A stretch of 64,000 nt of DNA, taken from NCBI GenBank assembly GCA_041392475.1, contig JAWKLZ010000001.1:682001-746000 (forward strand), in the 5' to 3' direction. Each line of letters starts with the position of its first letter. The stretch's first letter is position 1. Of this stretch, positions 18,401 through 27,406 are shown piece after piece. Under the pieces are notes generated by a model, which worked only from the letters and a program-made list of their open reading frames with translations, was not told the DNA's origin and made no database searches. The stretch comes from Chitinophagales bacterium. Its GTDB lineage: Bacteria > Bacteroidota > Bacteroidia > Chitinophagales > UBA2359. The translations under genes and the position numbers were made by a program.

Positions 18401-18782
18401 TTAAAAGAGACCCACTTTCTTTGATTTCCAGATAAGGAGTGAGTTCTTTGAGCAATTGTTGATCATACTTAAATGGAAAATGCTGAGCATACTCTTCCAG
18501 AAAGAAATCAAAAGGATTGATGCTGATCATATCTGCAATGACCTCCACTTCAATGCTTAACGAGTGAATTTTGTCAGGAAATACCACCCTAGCTAAGTAG
18601 TTGCCAAACGGGTCTTGTTGCCAATTGATGAAATGTTCTTTGGGAGTGATATTCAAAGAATAACCCAAAATAGGGGTTCGAGAATGTGGTGCAGGCCTCA
18701 ACCTAATAACCTGCGGAGAAACATGAATCGGCTTATTGTAAAGGTATTGGGTGAAATGTTGTATTGCTACATGAATAGCCAT
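15468..18782 (-). CDS. Transglutaminase-like / DUF2126 amidoligase fusion
   Basis: The ATG at 18782 gives MAIHVAIQHFTQYLY, the usual start of this family; a TTG at 18791 would add three residues. Residues 1-95 are the transglutaminase N-terminal beta domain. Residues 100-290 are the papain-like transglutaminase core, with Cys183 in GSCRDSAWLL, His232 in DLHAW and Asp248 in GLDAT. The remaining 800 residues match DUF2126, described as a glutamine-synthetase-fold amidoligase; the motif KHTGTGGGNHITLGG carries the expected metal and substrate-binding His residues. The partners (ATP-grasp, alpha-E, Anbu) start from the other side of a shared promoter region. The predicted role is to make and cut amide bonds in a peptide tag; the substrate is not known. 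Confidence 0.9.
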   Translation of the reverse strand: MAIHVAIQHFTQYLYNKPIHVSPQVIRLRPAPHSRTPILGYSLNITPKEHFINWQQDPFGNYLARVVFPDKIHSLSIEVEVIADMISINPFDFFLEEYAQHFPFKYDQQLLKELTPYLEIKESGSLLIQWVEKMKLQKQTEETTNDFLVRLNQQLCKDINYTIRLETGIQDCETTLSKALGSCRDSAWLLTQIFRHFGLAARFVSGYLVQLKADEKPLEGPSGTEVDFNDLHAWTEVYLPGAGWVGLDATSGLLAGEGHIPLAATPDPGSAAPISGFTEPCEVTFKYKNEVSRIYESARVTKPYSDDQWQAVLALGETVEETLQRGDVRLTMGGEPTFVGTEDRDSPEWNDDADGENKRKQALQLAQKLKNHFAANGFIHFGQGKWYPGEPLPRWQYAIFWRKDGKALWIDESLAADPTKDYGMTEKHSETFIKTLSTQLGINEKNCLPCYEDIYYFLWEKNNLPVQVNPEDIDKEDSLSRQKLLEVLQRGLDKAVGYVLPIAHDYVDGGWKSCLWQFNRNELFLIPGNSSMGLRLPLNRLPKLLPEQEEAPYEVSPLDELPPLPDHKDLSTSTIDKGIVPLRTALCVEPREGKLYVFMPPLQSLESYVELCYHIEQTATILSLPVIIEGYHPPTDYRLEKLVVTPDPGVIEVNVQPAKSWQEIVHNYEHLFELAKECKLTSEKFMLDGKHTGTGGGNHITLGGTTPKDSPLLRKPSLLRSFVNFWQNHPGLSYLFSSAFVGPTSQAPRVDEGRKEILYELEIAFDQIDKYEDPPAWIVDRVFRNLLIDLTGNTHRAEFCIDKLYSPDSQSGRLGILEMRGFDMPPHKQMCLVQLLLIRTLTACFWKNPYKQKLVRWGTELHDKFLIHHYVREDLMDVVEYLQSNGFDFKMEWLESFFEFRFPILGTLTVKDMTLTLRTGIEPWNVLGEEMSSSGTARYVDSSVERVEVLVEGFNADRYKVLCNRHAVPMIATPTKGKYVAGIRYKAWNPPSALHPTVGVDVPLVFDIYDTWNKRSIGGCTYHVAHPGGRSYDTFPVNSYEAEGRRISRFWDYNHSITDIVSQEKKQDGPYRYTTITEQPAENIEVNEVPPNLDYPHTFDLRRV

Positions 18783-18910
18783 AAATGCCAATTTTTGATT
18801 TTATTAAACAGTGTATTATCTTTAAAATTCTTTAAAAATAATCCTTCAAAAGTAATAAAAATAGAACCAAATCTCTTTTTTTTTAAAAAAAAAGCAATCT
18901 TTGTAGTAGC

Positions 18911-18933
18911 AATATTATTATTTCAATAATATT
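18911..18933. promoter_or_regulatory. AT-rich inverted repeat in the divergent promoter region
   Basis: AATATTATT (18911-18919) and AATAATATT (18925-18933) are perfect nine-base arms around five bases. It lies 35 bp upstream of the ATP-grasp gene and 129 bp from the divergent amidoligase gene. An operator controlling both directions is plausible; low sequence complexity lowers confidence. Confidence 0.4.
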
Positions 18934-18967
18934 TCCGTAGTTTTAAATTCCACTAAAGGCAAATAAA

Positions 18968-20428
18968 ATGAGTCATACTTCTCCATTTTCCAATTACAAA
19001 TTTTCACCTGATTTGAAAGATGAGGTTTGGGAAAGAAGCGATAAGGTGAATGAATCTTACAAGGATGTTCACCGCCTTTTCGAGTCTATGTCAATTTCAG
19101 ATTTTAGAAAACTCAACGAGTATGCTAGGTTGTCTTTTTTGAATCAAGGAATTACTTATGCCGTTTATTCAGAAGAAAATGGAGGAACCGAAAAAATTTT
19201 TCCGTTCGATTTATTTCCCCGTATCATAAGTGCTAAAGAATGGGAGTATTTAGAAGTTGGTTTGAAGCAGCGAAATATGGCCCTCAATCTTTTTGTCAAA
19301 GATATTTACAACAAAAAGCAAATTTTAAAAGATAAGGTTGTTCCAGAAAAGCTCATTTTATCGTCGTCTCATTACTGTAAATTGATGGAAGAGATTTCTC
19401 CAAAAGGAGGGATTTATACGCATATATGTGGTACAGATTTAATCAAAAATGTAGATGGCAATTTTTATGTATTGGAGGATAATCTACGGAGCCCTTCGGG
19501 TGTGAGTTATGTTCTATCGAATCGGAAAGCCTTGAGGAGAACATTGATGGATGTTTTTCACAACTTCAAAGTGAAAGCTGTCAATGAATATCCTTTTGAA
19601 TTGTGCAAAGTATTGGAGTCAGTCGCTCCTAGTAATGCGTGGGCACCTACTTGTGTATTGCTTACACCGGGCTTGTACAATTCAGCTTATTATGAACATT
19701 CTTTTTTGGCGCAAACTACTGGAATAGAGCTTGTTGAAGGTAGAGACCTTTTTGTAGAAAACAATTTTGTATATATGAAAACCATCAAAGGACGGGTGAA
19801 AGTAGACGTGATTTACCGTCGGATTGATGATGCATTTTTAGACCCTGATGTTTTTCGACCTGATTCTTTATTGGGAGTCAAAGGGTTAATGTCTGCCTAC
19901 AAAAAGAACAATGTCACGATTGTCAATGCTCCAGGTACGGGAATAGCAGACGATAAAGCAGTTTGTTCTTATGTGCCAGATATGATAAAGTATTATCTCG
20001 ATGAAGATCCTATTATCAAGAATGTTCCGACATTCTTGTGTGAAAGGAAGAAGGATTTAGATCATGTGCTGAGCAATATCAAAAAAATGGTTATCAAGCC
20101 AGTAGATATGTCTGGTGGATATGGTGTAGAAATTTGTGATACCAAATCTGATGCAGAACTGGAAGTAATAATAGCCAAAATAAAAGCCGATCCTAGAAAT
20201 TTTATCGCCCAACCTAAAATGAGTCTTTCCGTTCACAGCACTTATATCGACGAGGACAAAGGATTTCAACCCAGACACATAGACTTGCGTACATACACAT
20301 TATTGGGAAAAGATTACCAATTTACCTTGGGAGGAGGTCTGAGCAGAGTAGCACTGAAAGAAGGTAGTTTGATTGTGAATTCTTCTCAGGGAGGAGGCTC
20401 AAAAGATACTTGGGTAATAGATGCTTAG
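18968..20428 (+). CDS. Circularly permuted ATP-grasp protein
   Basis: This 486-residue protein matches the circularly permuted ATP-grasp type 2 family (formerly DUF404/DUF407). Marks are QGITYAVY, FPFDLFPRIIS, the acidic metal site NFYVLEDNLRSPSGVSYVLSNR and the nucleotide-binding Lys region MVIKPVDMSGGYGVEI. The C-terminus has FIAQPKMSLS and RPHIDLR-type features (PRHIDLRTYTLLG). ATP-grasp enzymes of this group are predicted to ligate an amine to a carboxylate through an acyl phosphate. It opens a plus-strand operon with the alpha-E gene 79 bp downstream and Anbu next. Confidence 0.9.
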   Translation: MSHTSPFSNYKFSPDLKDEVWERSDKVNESYKDVHRLFESMSISDFRKLNEYARLSFLNQGITYAVYSEENGGTEKIFPFDLFPRIISAKEWEYLEVGLKQRNMALNLFVKDIYNKKQILKDKVVPEKLILSSSHYCKLMEEISPKGGIYTHICGTDLIKNVDGNFYVLEDNLRSPSGVSYVLSNRKALRRTLMDVFHNFKVKAVNEYPFELCKVLESVAPSNAWAPTCVLLTPGLYNSAYYEHSFLAQTTGIELVEGRDLFVENNFVYMKTIKGRVKVDVIYRRIDDAFLDPDVFRPDSLLGVKGLMSAYKKNNVTIVNAPGTGIADDKAVCSYVPDMIKYYLDEDPIIKNVPTFLCERKKDLDHVLSNIKKMVIKPVDMSGGYGVEICDTKSDAELEVIIAKIKADPRNFIAQPKMSLSVHSTYIDEDKGFQPRHIDLRTYTLLGKDYQFTLGGGLSRVALKEGSLIVNSSQGGGSKDTWVIDA

Positions 20429-20507
20429 GTTGCAAGCAGAGTAAAATTCACAAGTAAATAATTTATTCATCTGTCATTTTTTTTAGTACCATACTTAAAT
20501 ATAACCT

Positions 20508-21476
20508 ATGTTAGCCAGAGTTGCCAATTCGCTTTATTGGACAGGACGATACATTGAACGCTCAGAACACCTTGCACGTTATTTGAATGTGCAGTATTTT
20601 TCTACGTTAGATGCTCCTATGACCCTACAAAAAGAAGTCATTCTAACTTCTATTTTACAAATGGCGGGCGTTAAATCTATAACCCAAGAGCAGCAACAAA
20701 ATGGCCAGCAACAATCCCTGTCCACTAGCTTCAAGGAACAAGATATTTTGATTGAAGTGACTTTTAATCCTACTAATTCCAATTCCATCTTTTCCAATGT
20801 GCAAAACGCCAGAGAGAATGCAAGAAGTGTCCGTTATCTTCTTTCCACAGGTCTTTGGGAGGCAATCAACCAATACTATCATTTTGTCAAAACCTATTCT
20901 GTTGATTTTTATAAAACAAGAGGATTGTATGATTTTACTGTAAATGCTAGGAAGCATTGCTCGATTATTCGATCCTATGCCAATAGTACCCTCCTAAACG
21001 ATGATATATGGGCATTTTTGAAGCTTGGTTTTCATGTGGAAAGGTCTGCACAGATTATCCGTGTATTGTTGAATAAAATTATTGACATTCATTCACTTAC
21101 TAACAATAAACAAGAAGATCCTCTTGCTGTCTATCAATGGACTACAACTTTAAAAATTTTGGAAAGCTTTGATATGTATAGGAGGGTTTACCGAAGTGTA
21201 ATCAATCAAAAAGAGGTATTAGAATTTTTACTAAGCCATCCAACACTTCCTTGTTCCATAGCGTTTTCTTTATCAAAAGTGAACGAAATGCTCTCTTGTC
21301 TTACTTTTGCAGCAAGTCCAAACTCTCAGTTGGCTTTTCAGGCTGGTAAATTGGCAAATAGTTTTAAGTATTTGGAATATGAAGAAATTGAAGGTAATCT
21401 ACAAGAATTTTTGACAAGTTCATTGAACAAAATTTACCAACTTCACGAGTTAATCGAAAAAGAATACTTTGAATAA
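20508..21476 (+). CDS. Alpha-E domain protein
   Basis: The 322 residues match the alpha-helical alpha-E family that always accompanies the circularly permuted ATP-grasp gene. The diagnostic start is MLARVANSLYWTGRYIERSEHLAR, and the second signature is FWAFLKLGFHVERS-like (WAFLKLGFHVERSAQ), both with conserved Arg-x-Glu pairs. It has no known catalytic residues; it may act as a partner or scaffold for the ligase. It lies between the ATP-grasp gene and the Anbu gene. Confidence 0.9.
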   Translation: MLARVANSLYWTGRYIERSEHLARYLNVQYFSTLDAPMTLQKEVILTSILQMAGVKSITQEQQQNGQQQSLSTSFKEQDILIEVTFNPTNSNSIFSNVQNARENARSVRYLLSTGLWEAINQYYHFVKTYSVDFYKTRGLYDFTVNARKHCSIIRSYANSTLLNDDIWAFLKLGFHVERSAQIIRVLLNKIIDIHSLTNNKQEDPLAVYQWTTTLKILESFDMYRRVYRSVINQKEVLEFLLSHPTLPCSIAFSLSKVNEMLSCLTFAASPNSQLAFQAGKLANSFKYLEYEEIEGNLQEFLTSSLNKIYQLHELIEKEYFE

Positions 21477-21554
21477 GCTATATTTGAGGCTTACTAAACC
21501 CCATTTTTGGAGCTATCAAAAAGCCCACTTATTAAAATAGATGTAATTGTATTT

Positions 21555-22265
21555 ATGACTTATTGTGTAGGAATAAAAGTAAGAGAAGGGCTTGTCGCCA
21601 TTGCTGATACCCGGATCACTTCTGGAAATGAAACAACTACTGCAAAAAAAATATCGCTTCATTCGGATGGCAAAAACAGCATCTTTTTGATGACTTCAGG
21701 ATTGAGATCCATACGGGATAAGGCGGTTACTTATTTTGAAGAGTTGCTCGAACAAAATGAGTTGAACTTTGACAAAATGTACAAAGCTGTCAATGCTTTT
21801 GGGGAACAATTGAGGCGGGTAGCCAAGGAAGATAAGGCAGCCTTGGCAGAGTCGGGTTTGATTTTCAATCTTTTTACCATCGTTGGCGGTCAATTGGAAA
21901 ACGACAAAGAACACAAACTGTATTTGCTCTACCCCGAAGGAAATTGGATAGAAATTGGTGAAGCTTCTCCTTTTACAATCATCGGAAACTCTGGATATGG
22001 TAAGCCCATCTTTAATCGCGCACTTACCTACGAATCTTCAATTCGTTATGCCTTGAAGACAGGGTTTCTATCTTTTGACTCTACCCGTGTGAGTGCCAAC
22101 GATGTAGGTTATCCAATAGATGTAGTCATCCTCAGAAGAGATTCCAAAGTAATCATAGAAAAACGATACTATGAGGAAGATACAGGCGATATTGGCGAAA
22201 TTTGGGGACATCGTCTGAAAGAAATCATCAAGGAAATTCCAGATGATTGGATGGGTGAAATATAG
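21555..22265 (+). CDS. Anbu-type proteasome-like peptidase
   Basis: The ATG at 21555 gives MTYCVGIKVREGLVAIADTR, which places Thr directly after Met, as required for an N-terminal nucleophile hydrolase; a TTG at 21507 would bury this Thr. The strand pattern VAIADTRIT, then KKISLH and LMTSGLRS, matches Anbu (ancestral beta subunit), a proteasome/HslV relative. At 236 residues length is typical. Anbu genes are known to sit with alpha-E, ATP-grasp and transglutaminase genes, as here. It probably degrades or trims what the ligases make; direct evidence for a substrate is missing. Confidence 0.9.
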   Translation: MTYCVGIKVREGLVAIADTRITSGNETTTAKKISLHSDGKNSIFLMTSGLRSIRDKAVTYFEELLEQNELNFDKMYKAVNAFGEQLRRVAKEDKAALAESGLIFNLFTIVGGQLENDKEHKLYLLYPEGNWIEIGEASPFTIIGNSGYGKPIFNRALTYESSIRYALKTGFLSFDSTRVSANDVGYPIDVVILRRDSKVIIEKRYYEEDTGDIGEIWGHRLKEIIKEIPDDWMGEI

Positions 22266-22364
22266 GCAATGGTAAAAATTATCCGAAATTCAACGAACAA
22301 ATCACCCTTTTCTGTGTAAAGAGAATGAATTGCATTAATTTTAGAGAACAAAGTAACAATCCCA

Positions 22365-23189
22365 ATGGAACATTCCTTTTTTGAGTTTTGGCTGAAAGAT
22401 GTGACAAAAATTGTATCTCGCTATTTCTTTTTTGCGACCATCGCATTTACACTATTCTATGTGATTTTCAAACGCCAAATGTGGTTTCGGAAAGTCCAAA
22501 AGAAGATGCCCAAACTGACCGATTATGGCAGAGATATACTTTTTTCACTCCTCACTGTCACCATTTTTGCCACCATTGGCTTCTTAACTTTTGTAACCTT
22601 TGGCGCATACTCCAATACTTACAGCGAGATAGGTGAATACGGAATGGCGTATTATGCTTTCACTTGGGTATGGATGTTTTTTCTGCACGACACCTGGTTC
22701 TATTGGGCACATCGGGCCATGCACCATCCATTTTTGTACCGACACGTTCATCTTGTCCACCATAAATCCACCAATCCTTCACCGTGGACAGCCTACGCCT
22801 TTCACCCACTGGAAGCAGTAGTAGAAGTGGCTATATTACCCTTGATAGCCTTCACTTTGCCTGTTCACAAATCTGCAATTGGATTGTTTTTCTTGTTCCA
22901 AATCATGTACAATGTCTATGGGCATTTGGGCTTTGAACTATATCCGAAAAATTTCCACAAACACTGGCTCGGCAAATGGGTCAATACATCAGTAGCACAC
23001 AACCTACACCACAAAAAATTTCACGGCAATTACGGCTTGTATTTCCTTTTTTGGGATAGAATGATAGGAACTTTGCGGACGGATTATGATGAAACGTATG
23101 AGCAAACCACCAATGGAAAAGAACTTGAAATGGAATCCGTTACTTCAAATACTCCTACCCAAGAAGGTTTGGTATGGGTAAAGAAATAA
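22365..23189 (+). CDS. Sterol desaturase / fatty-acid hydroxylase family protein
   Basis: An integral membrane di-iron oxygenase-type enzyme of 274 residues with about four to five hydrophobic helices. The histidine clusters are present: HDTWFYWAHRAMHH, HLVHHKS and NLHHKKFHG. The family acts on C-H bonds of lipids (sterols, carotenoids, fatty acids, alkylglycerols), and the exact substrate cannot be read from sequence. The 3' end overlaps the Nudix gene by 16 bp, so the two are translated from one message. Confidence 0.9.
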   Translation: MEHSFFEFWLKDVTKIVSRYFFFATIAFTLFYVIFKRQMWFRKVQKKMPKLTDYGRDILFSLLTVTIFATIGFLTFVTFGAYSNTYSEIGEYGMAYYAFTWVWMFFLHDTWFYWAHRAMHHPFLYRHVHLVHHKSTNPSPWTAYAFHPLEAVVEVAILPLIAFTLPVHKSAIGLFFLFQIMYNVYGHLGFELYPKNFHKHWLGKWVNTSVAHNLHHKKFHGNYGLYFLFWDRMIGTLRTDYDETYEQTTNGKELEMESVTSNTPTQEGLVWVKK

Positions 23190-23614
23190 GACTTCAAAAC
23201 GAAAAAAATACCGACTTCAATGTCATTCAAGTCACTGCTGCAATTCTCGAAAAAGACGGCAAAATCTTGATTGCCCAGCGAAAAGTAGGGGATAGGTTAG
23301 CAGGAAAATGGGAATTTCCAGGCGGTAAAATTGAAGTAGGAGAAAGTCCTGAAATCTGCCTTCAAAGAGAACTGCAGGAAGAATTGGGTATCGAAACCCG
23401 CATTGGCTATTTTTTATATCAGACTGACTACCAATACCCACATATTCACATCCGCTTATTGGCCTACAAAACCTTCTACCTTTCTGGTGAATTCCAGCTC
23501 CATGACCATGCTGCAATAGAATGGGTGACATTGCAGGAAATGCAAAACTATGATTTTGCACCAGCAGACATTCCCATTGTCAAATTCTTGTATTCTCAAA
23601 TAGGAGAATTTTAA
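23174..23614 (+). CDS. Nudix hydrolase, MutT-like (8-oxo-dGTP type)
   Basis: A 146-residue protein with the complete Nudix box GGKIEVGESPEICLQRELQE followed by ELGI, giving the catalytic Glu residues in REL.EE.G. N-terminal VTAAILEKDGKILIAQR and GKWEFPGG are typical of (d)CTP/8-oxo-dGTP diphosphatases related to MutT. It starts inside the last codons of the upstream desaturase-like gene. Confidence 0.93.
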   Translation: MGKEIRLQNEKNTDFNVIQVTAAILEKDGKILIAQRKVGDRLAGKWEFPGGKIEVGESPEICLQRELQEELGIETRIGYFLYQTDYQYPHIHIRLLAYKTFYLSGEFQLHDHAAIEWVTLQEMQNYDFAPADIPIVKFLYSQIGEF

Positions 23615-23685
23615 TAACAATTGATTTGAAATGTTGTCTTCAAAAAATATTTATCTTCATTCTCTGCATCTTTCAACACTGCCAT

Positions 23686-23693
23686 TAATTTTG
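23686..23693 (+). promoter_or_regulatory. -7 box for the large cytochrome c lipoprotein
   Basis: TAATTTTG matches TAnnTTTG. It lies 43 bp upstream of the start at 23737. A -33 element is not evident. Confidence 0.45.
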
Positions 23694-23736
23694 TTATTTT
23701 CATGCCTTCAATTACGAAGACAGACAAAAGAACACT

Positions 23737-26700
23737 ATGAAATCAACCCTACTCTATCTTTTTTTTAGTACAGTTTTGTTAATGTTTCTCGTTGGATGTG
23801 AGGATAATACTACAAATAACCAAGAGACACAAAAAGAACGTCCAAATAGCCCGTGGGTGTTTCGCTCGGTATTGGACACACAAGCCCGAATGATTACCCT
23901 CGCTTTGGACGACAAAATGTGGGTCGCTTACCGCACCGACAAAGCCTCTCTATATAAGGCATGGAGTGGAGGAGTAGTCTTTCAGGGAGCTGTTTACAAC
24001 ACCATGCACGGCCCCCAGCCTGTCAGTTATGGTGATGCTTGGATGGTTAATAAATACGCAAACCCGTGGTTATTGGTAGAAGACCACGATGCTACTTTGC
24101 TGACTGCCAAATACAAAGGACATCGTTTTGAGAACGGATATGTGCAATTGATGTATGAACTGACTACCCCAACAGGTGAAAACATCAATGTGACCGAACA
24201 AGTCGAACACTTCAACAGCGGCACACATCAGCAAGGTTTGGAACGCATTTTCACCACAGAAAATGTACCCAAAGGTTTTGAACTAGCTATGTTGGTCAAC
24301 GTTAGTTCCATCTCAAAAATAGAAGATATCGAAACGGATGGTCAGTTGGAAATCATCCAAAACAGTCCTAGAAAGCTAAACAGCGCAGTAGAAGGAATTG
24401 ATGTAGATGCCAAATTGATACTCAAGTCCAATGAGAGTACACATTTGACTGTCAAATTTTTAGGCACACCTTTTATACTGAATGAAAACAAAATTGAAGA
24501 GGAGGAAGACCTTCCCAAAGGAGCAAAGTTGATTGCCCAAAACGACTGCAAAACATGCCACAACCGACTGAAGAAAACCGTTGGGCCTGCCTATATTGAA
24601 GTGGCTCAAAAATATCCCAACAATCCAAATAGTAAAGACTATTTGGTCCAAAAAATCAAAAATGGAGGCGCAGGTGTTTGGGGCGAAACGCCCATGACCC
24701 CCCATCCCGAAGTAGCCGACAAGGACATTGAAGAAATGGTAGGTTATATCATGGGTTTGGATGCTGATACTGAAGCAAAAGAGCAGAAAATTACCGCAAC
24801 AGACACTGAAAACACTGCTCACCAAAAAGGCACAGAAATAGCGGATGGAGATTTATTATCAGGCGTATTGATGACTTTTTGGAAAGACAAACCGATACCG
24901 ACTTTTACGGATTTTGATTTTGAAGCCAAGCCCTATTTCCAAACTGTGGTTTCGGATGTAGTGGTCAAAAGTACCGATTTTGTTTCGATAGAATCCAACT
25001 ATGTCATTCGCTACGATGGTTATTTGGAAGTATCAGAATCGGATGTTTACACCTTCAAATTGACGAGTGACGATGGTTCTCAACTGTTTATCAACCAACA
25101 AATAGTTGTTGACAACGATGGGTTTCATGGGATGGAAGCCATTGAAGGAAAAATGGCACTCGGCAAAGGCAAACATGCCCTCAAAGTTCTGTTTTTTCAA
25201 GGTTTGGGTGGACAAGGTTTGACCTTTGAGTGGAAAAGCAGCAAAGCAGAAAAGTTTGATAAAGTACCCATTGCAGCCCTGCTTCACCACAAAACCCAAC
25301 AAGCTCCCAACCTTCAATATCCCGCCCCTTCGTTTATCAATGCACCCGAAATTCCTGGCGATGGTTTCCCCTTGCAGTCTGTGCATCCCAACTATGAAGT
25401 CACCCAAGCACGCCCCAACGATTTTACTCCAAAAGTCGGTGGAATGGACTTTTTAGCAGATGGTCGCTTGGTTATTAGTACTTGGGATCCAACAGGTTCA
25501 GTTTATATTTTGGACAATGTGGCATCCGGAAATCCCGAAAAAATCACCACCAAACGCATTGCATCAGGTTTGGCAGAACCTTTGGGATTGAAGGTGGTGG
25601 ACAACGAAATTTATGTGCTGCAAAAACAAGAAGTGACCAAATTGGTGGACACGAATGGCGACGACATCATTGACGAATACCGAGCCGTTTCGCAAGATTG
25701 GCGCACTTCCGCTAATTTTCATGAGTTTGCCTTTGGTTTGGAATACAAAGATGGCTATTTCTATGCGACTTTGGCAACCGCCATTCAATCAGGAGGTGCA
25801 AGTACCAATCCACAAATTCCCGACCGTGGAAAAGTGGTGAAAATCTCTAAGGAGACAGGCAAAGTAGAATTTATCGCTCACGGTTTGAGAACTCCAAATG
25901 GTATCGGAATCGGTGTGGATGGCGAAATATTTGTGGCAGACAATCAAGGCGATTGGCTGCCTTCCTGCAAAATCCTGCACGTCAAAGAAAATGCTTGGTA
26001 TGGCTCACGTTCAGTTGATTTTGCAGGGACAGAAGGCATTGAAGCAACACTGCCTGTGGTTTGGCTTCCGCAAAACGAAATCGGTAATTCTCCGAGTCAA
26101 CCCACTTACTTCAATGATGGATTGTACAAAGGACAGATGATTCATGGGGAAGTGACACATGGCGGATTGAAGCGGGTATTTGTCGAAAAAGTAAACGGCA
26201 ACTACCAAGGTGTTGTTTTTCGGTTTACGCAAGGTTTGGAAGCGGGAATCAATCGAATCGTGTGGGGACCTGACGGTGCATTGTATATGGGCGGGATTGG
26301 TTCATCGGGTAATTGGCAGCATACAGGCGGATTGTGGTATGGTTTGCAGCGAATGGCCTACAAAGAAGACCGAACGTTTGAAATGTTGGCGGTGCGTGTC
26401 AAATCGAATGGTTTTGAAATTGAATTTACCGAACCTCTCAGAAATGGAGATGGCTGGAATACAAGTGATTACCAAGCCAAACAATGGTGGTACAAACCTA
26501 CGGAGGATTATGGTGGTCCTAAACTTGATGAAGAAACCTTGCCGATTCAATCAGTGCAGGTTTCGGAAGACCGAAAGAAAGTGTTCCTTGAATTGAAAAA
26601 CATAAAAGCTGAACACGTTGTGTATTTGCGGATTGCGAACCCATTTATCAGTGAAAAAGGGCATGAATTGTGGTCTTCGGAGGCATGGTACACCCTCAAT

Positions 26701-27399
26701 GCGATTCCCGAAAATGACAAAGGCTTTGAGAGCAAAACTTCAAAGCCTTCTACTGCAATGAATACCCTTAGTGAAGTAGAGAAAGCCGATGGTTGGAGCT
26801 TACTTTTTGACGGTAAAAGCATAGAAGGGTGGCATAATTACGGCAAAGAAACTGTTGGGAAAGGTTGGAGAATTGAAGACAATGCTTTGATGTTGGATAC
26901 TTCAAATGGCGAGGGCGGTGACATTGTTTCGGATGATGAATACGAGAATTTTGAGCTAAGCGTGGACTGGAAAATTCAGGCTTGTGGGAATAGTGGTATT
27001 TTCTACAATGTCTTGGAATCCAGTGAATACGACGCTGTTTGGCGAACAGGACCTGAGATGCAAGTATTGGACAATGTGTGCCATCCCGATGCCAAATATC
27101 CCAAACACCGAGCGGGTGATTTGTACGATTTGATTGCTTGCCAATACGAAACAGTGAAACCTGCTGGTAACTGGAATCAGGCTCGAATTGTATCAAACCA
27201 TGGCAAGGTTGAGCATTGGCTAAATGGTCGAAAATTGGTGGAGGTGGAAATGTTTACCCCAGAATGGAACGAACTGATTGCCAATAGCAAATTCAAAGAT
27301 ATGCCCGCTTTTGGCATGTCAAAAAAAGGCCATCTTGCGCTGCAAGACCACGGAGATAAGGTGTGGTATAGGAATTTGAAGGTGAGGAGGCTGAAGTAA
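23737..27399 (+). CDS. Giant lipoprotein: cytochrome c, PA14, beta-propeller, DUF1080
   Basis: A 1220-residue lipoprotein (lipobox FLVGC). After an N-terminal beta domain there is a class I cytochrome c with haem motif CKTCH (Cys271, Cys274, His275) and a likely Met ligand in TPMTPHP. A PA14 domain follows (about 375-510; YDGYLEVSESDVYTF and SDDGSQLFIN). A six-bladed, glucose/sorbosone-dehydrogenase-like propeller covers about 545-880, and the last 215 residues are DUF1080/3-keto-glycoside hydrolase-like (WSLLFDGKSIEGWH; QDHGDKVWYRNLK). Such mosaics are typical of planctomycete- and Bacteroidota-type carbohydrate degradation. The combination suggests surface binding and oxidation of a sugar with electron transfer to haem; catalytic activity was not verified. 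Confidence 0.9.
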   Translation: MKSTLLYLFFSTVLLMFLVGCEDNTTNNQETQKERPNSPWVFRSVLDTQARMITLALDDKMWVAYRTDKASLYKAWSGGVVFQGAVYNTMHGPQPVSYGDAWMVNKYANPWLLVEDHDATLLTAKYKGHRFENGYVQLMYELTTPTGENINVTEQVEHFNSGTHQQGLERIFTTENVPKGFELAMLVNVSSISKIEDIETDGQLEIIQNSPRKLNSAVEGIDVDAKLILKSNESTHLTVKFLGTPFILNENKIEEEEDLPKGAKLIAQNDCKTCHNRLKKTVGPAYIEVAQKYPNNPNSKDYLVQKIKNGGAGVWGETPMTPHPEVADKDIEEMVGYIMGLDADTEAKEQKITATDTENTAHQKGTEIADGDLLSGVLMTFWKDKPIPTFTDFDFEAKPYFQTVVSDVVVKSTDFVSIESNYVIRYDGYLEVSESDVYTFKLTSDDGSQLFINQQIVVDNDGFHGMEAIEGKMALGKGKHALKVLFFQGLGGQGLTFEWKSSKAEKFDKVPIAALLHHKTQQAPNLQYPAPSFINAPEIPGDGFPLQSVHPNYEVTQARPNDFTPKVGGMDFLADGRLVISTWDPTGSVYILDNVASGNPEKITTKRIASGLAEPLGLKVVDNEIYVLQKQEVTKLVDTNGDDIIDEYRAVSQDWRTSANFHEFAFGLEYKDGYFYATLATAIQSGGASTNPQIPDRGKVVKISKETGKVEFIAHGLRTPNGIGIGVDGEIFVADNQGDWLPSCKILHVKENAWYGSRSVDFAGTEGIEATLPVVWLPQNEIGNSPSQPTYFNDGLYKGQMIHGEVTHGGLKRVFVEKVNGNYQGVVFRFTQGLEAGINRIVWGPDGALYMGGIGSSGNWQHTGGLWYGLQRMAYKEDRTFEMLAVRVKSNGFEIEFTEPLRNGDGWNTSDYQAKQWWYKPTEDYGGPKLDEETLPIQSVQVSEDRKKVFLELKNIKAEHVVYLRIANPFISEKGHELWSSEAWYTLNAIPENDKGFESKTSKPSTAMNTLSEVEKADGWSLLFDGKSIEGWHNYGKETVGKGWRIEDNALMLDTSNGEGGDIVSDDEYENFELSVDWKIQACGNSGIFYNVLESSEYDAVWRTGPEMQVLDNVCHPDAKYPKHRAGDLYDLIACQYETVKPAGNWNQARIVSNHGKVEHWLNGRKLVEVEMFTPEWNELIANSKFKDMPAFGMSKKGHLALQDHGDKVWYRNLKVRRLK

Positions 27400-27406
27400 T
27401 CAGCCA

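Noticed and set aside
21507..21554. TTG start for the Anbu gene
   Set aside because: It would remove the N-terminal Thr needed after Met cleavage.
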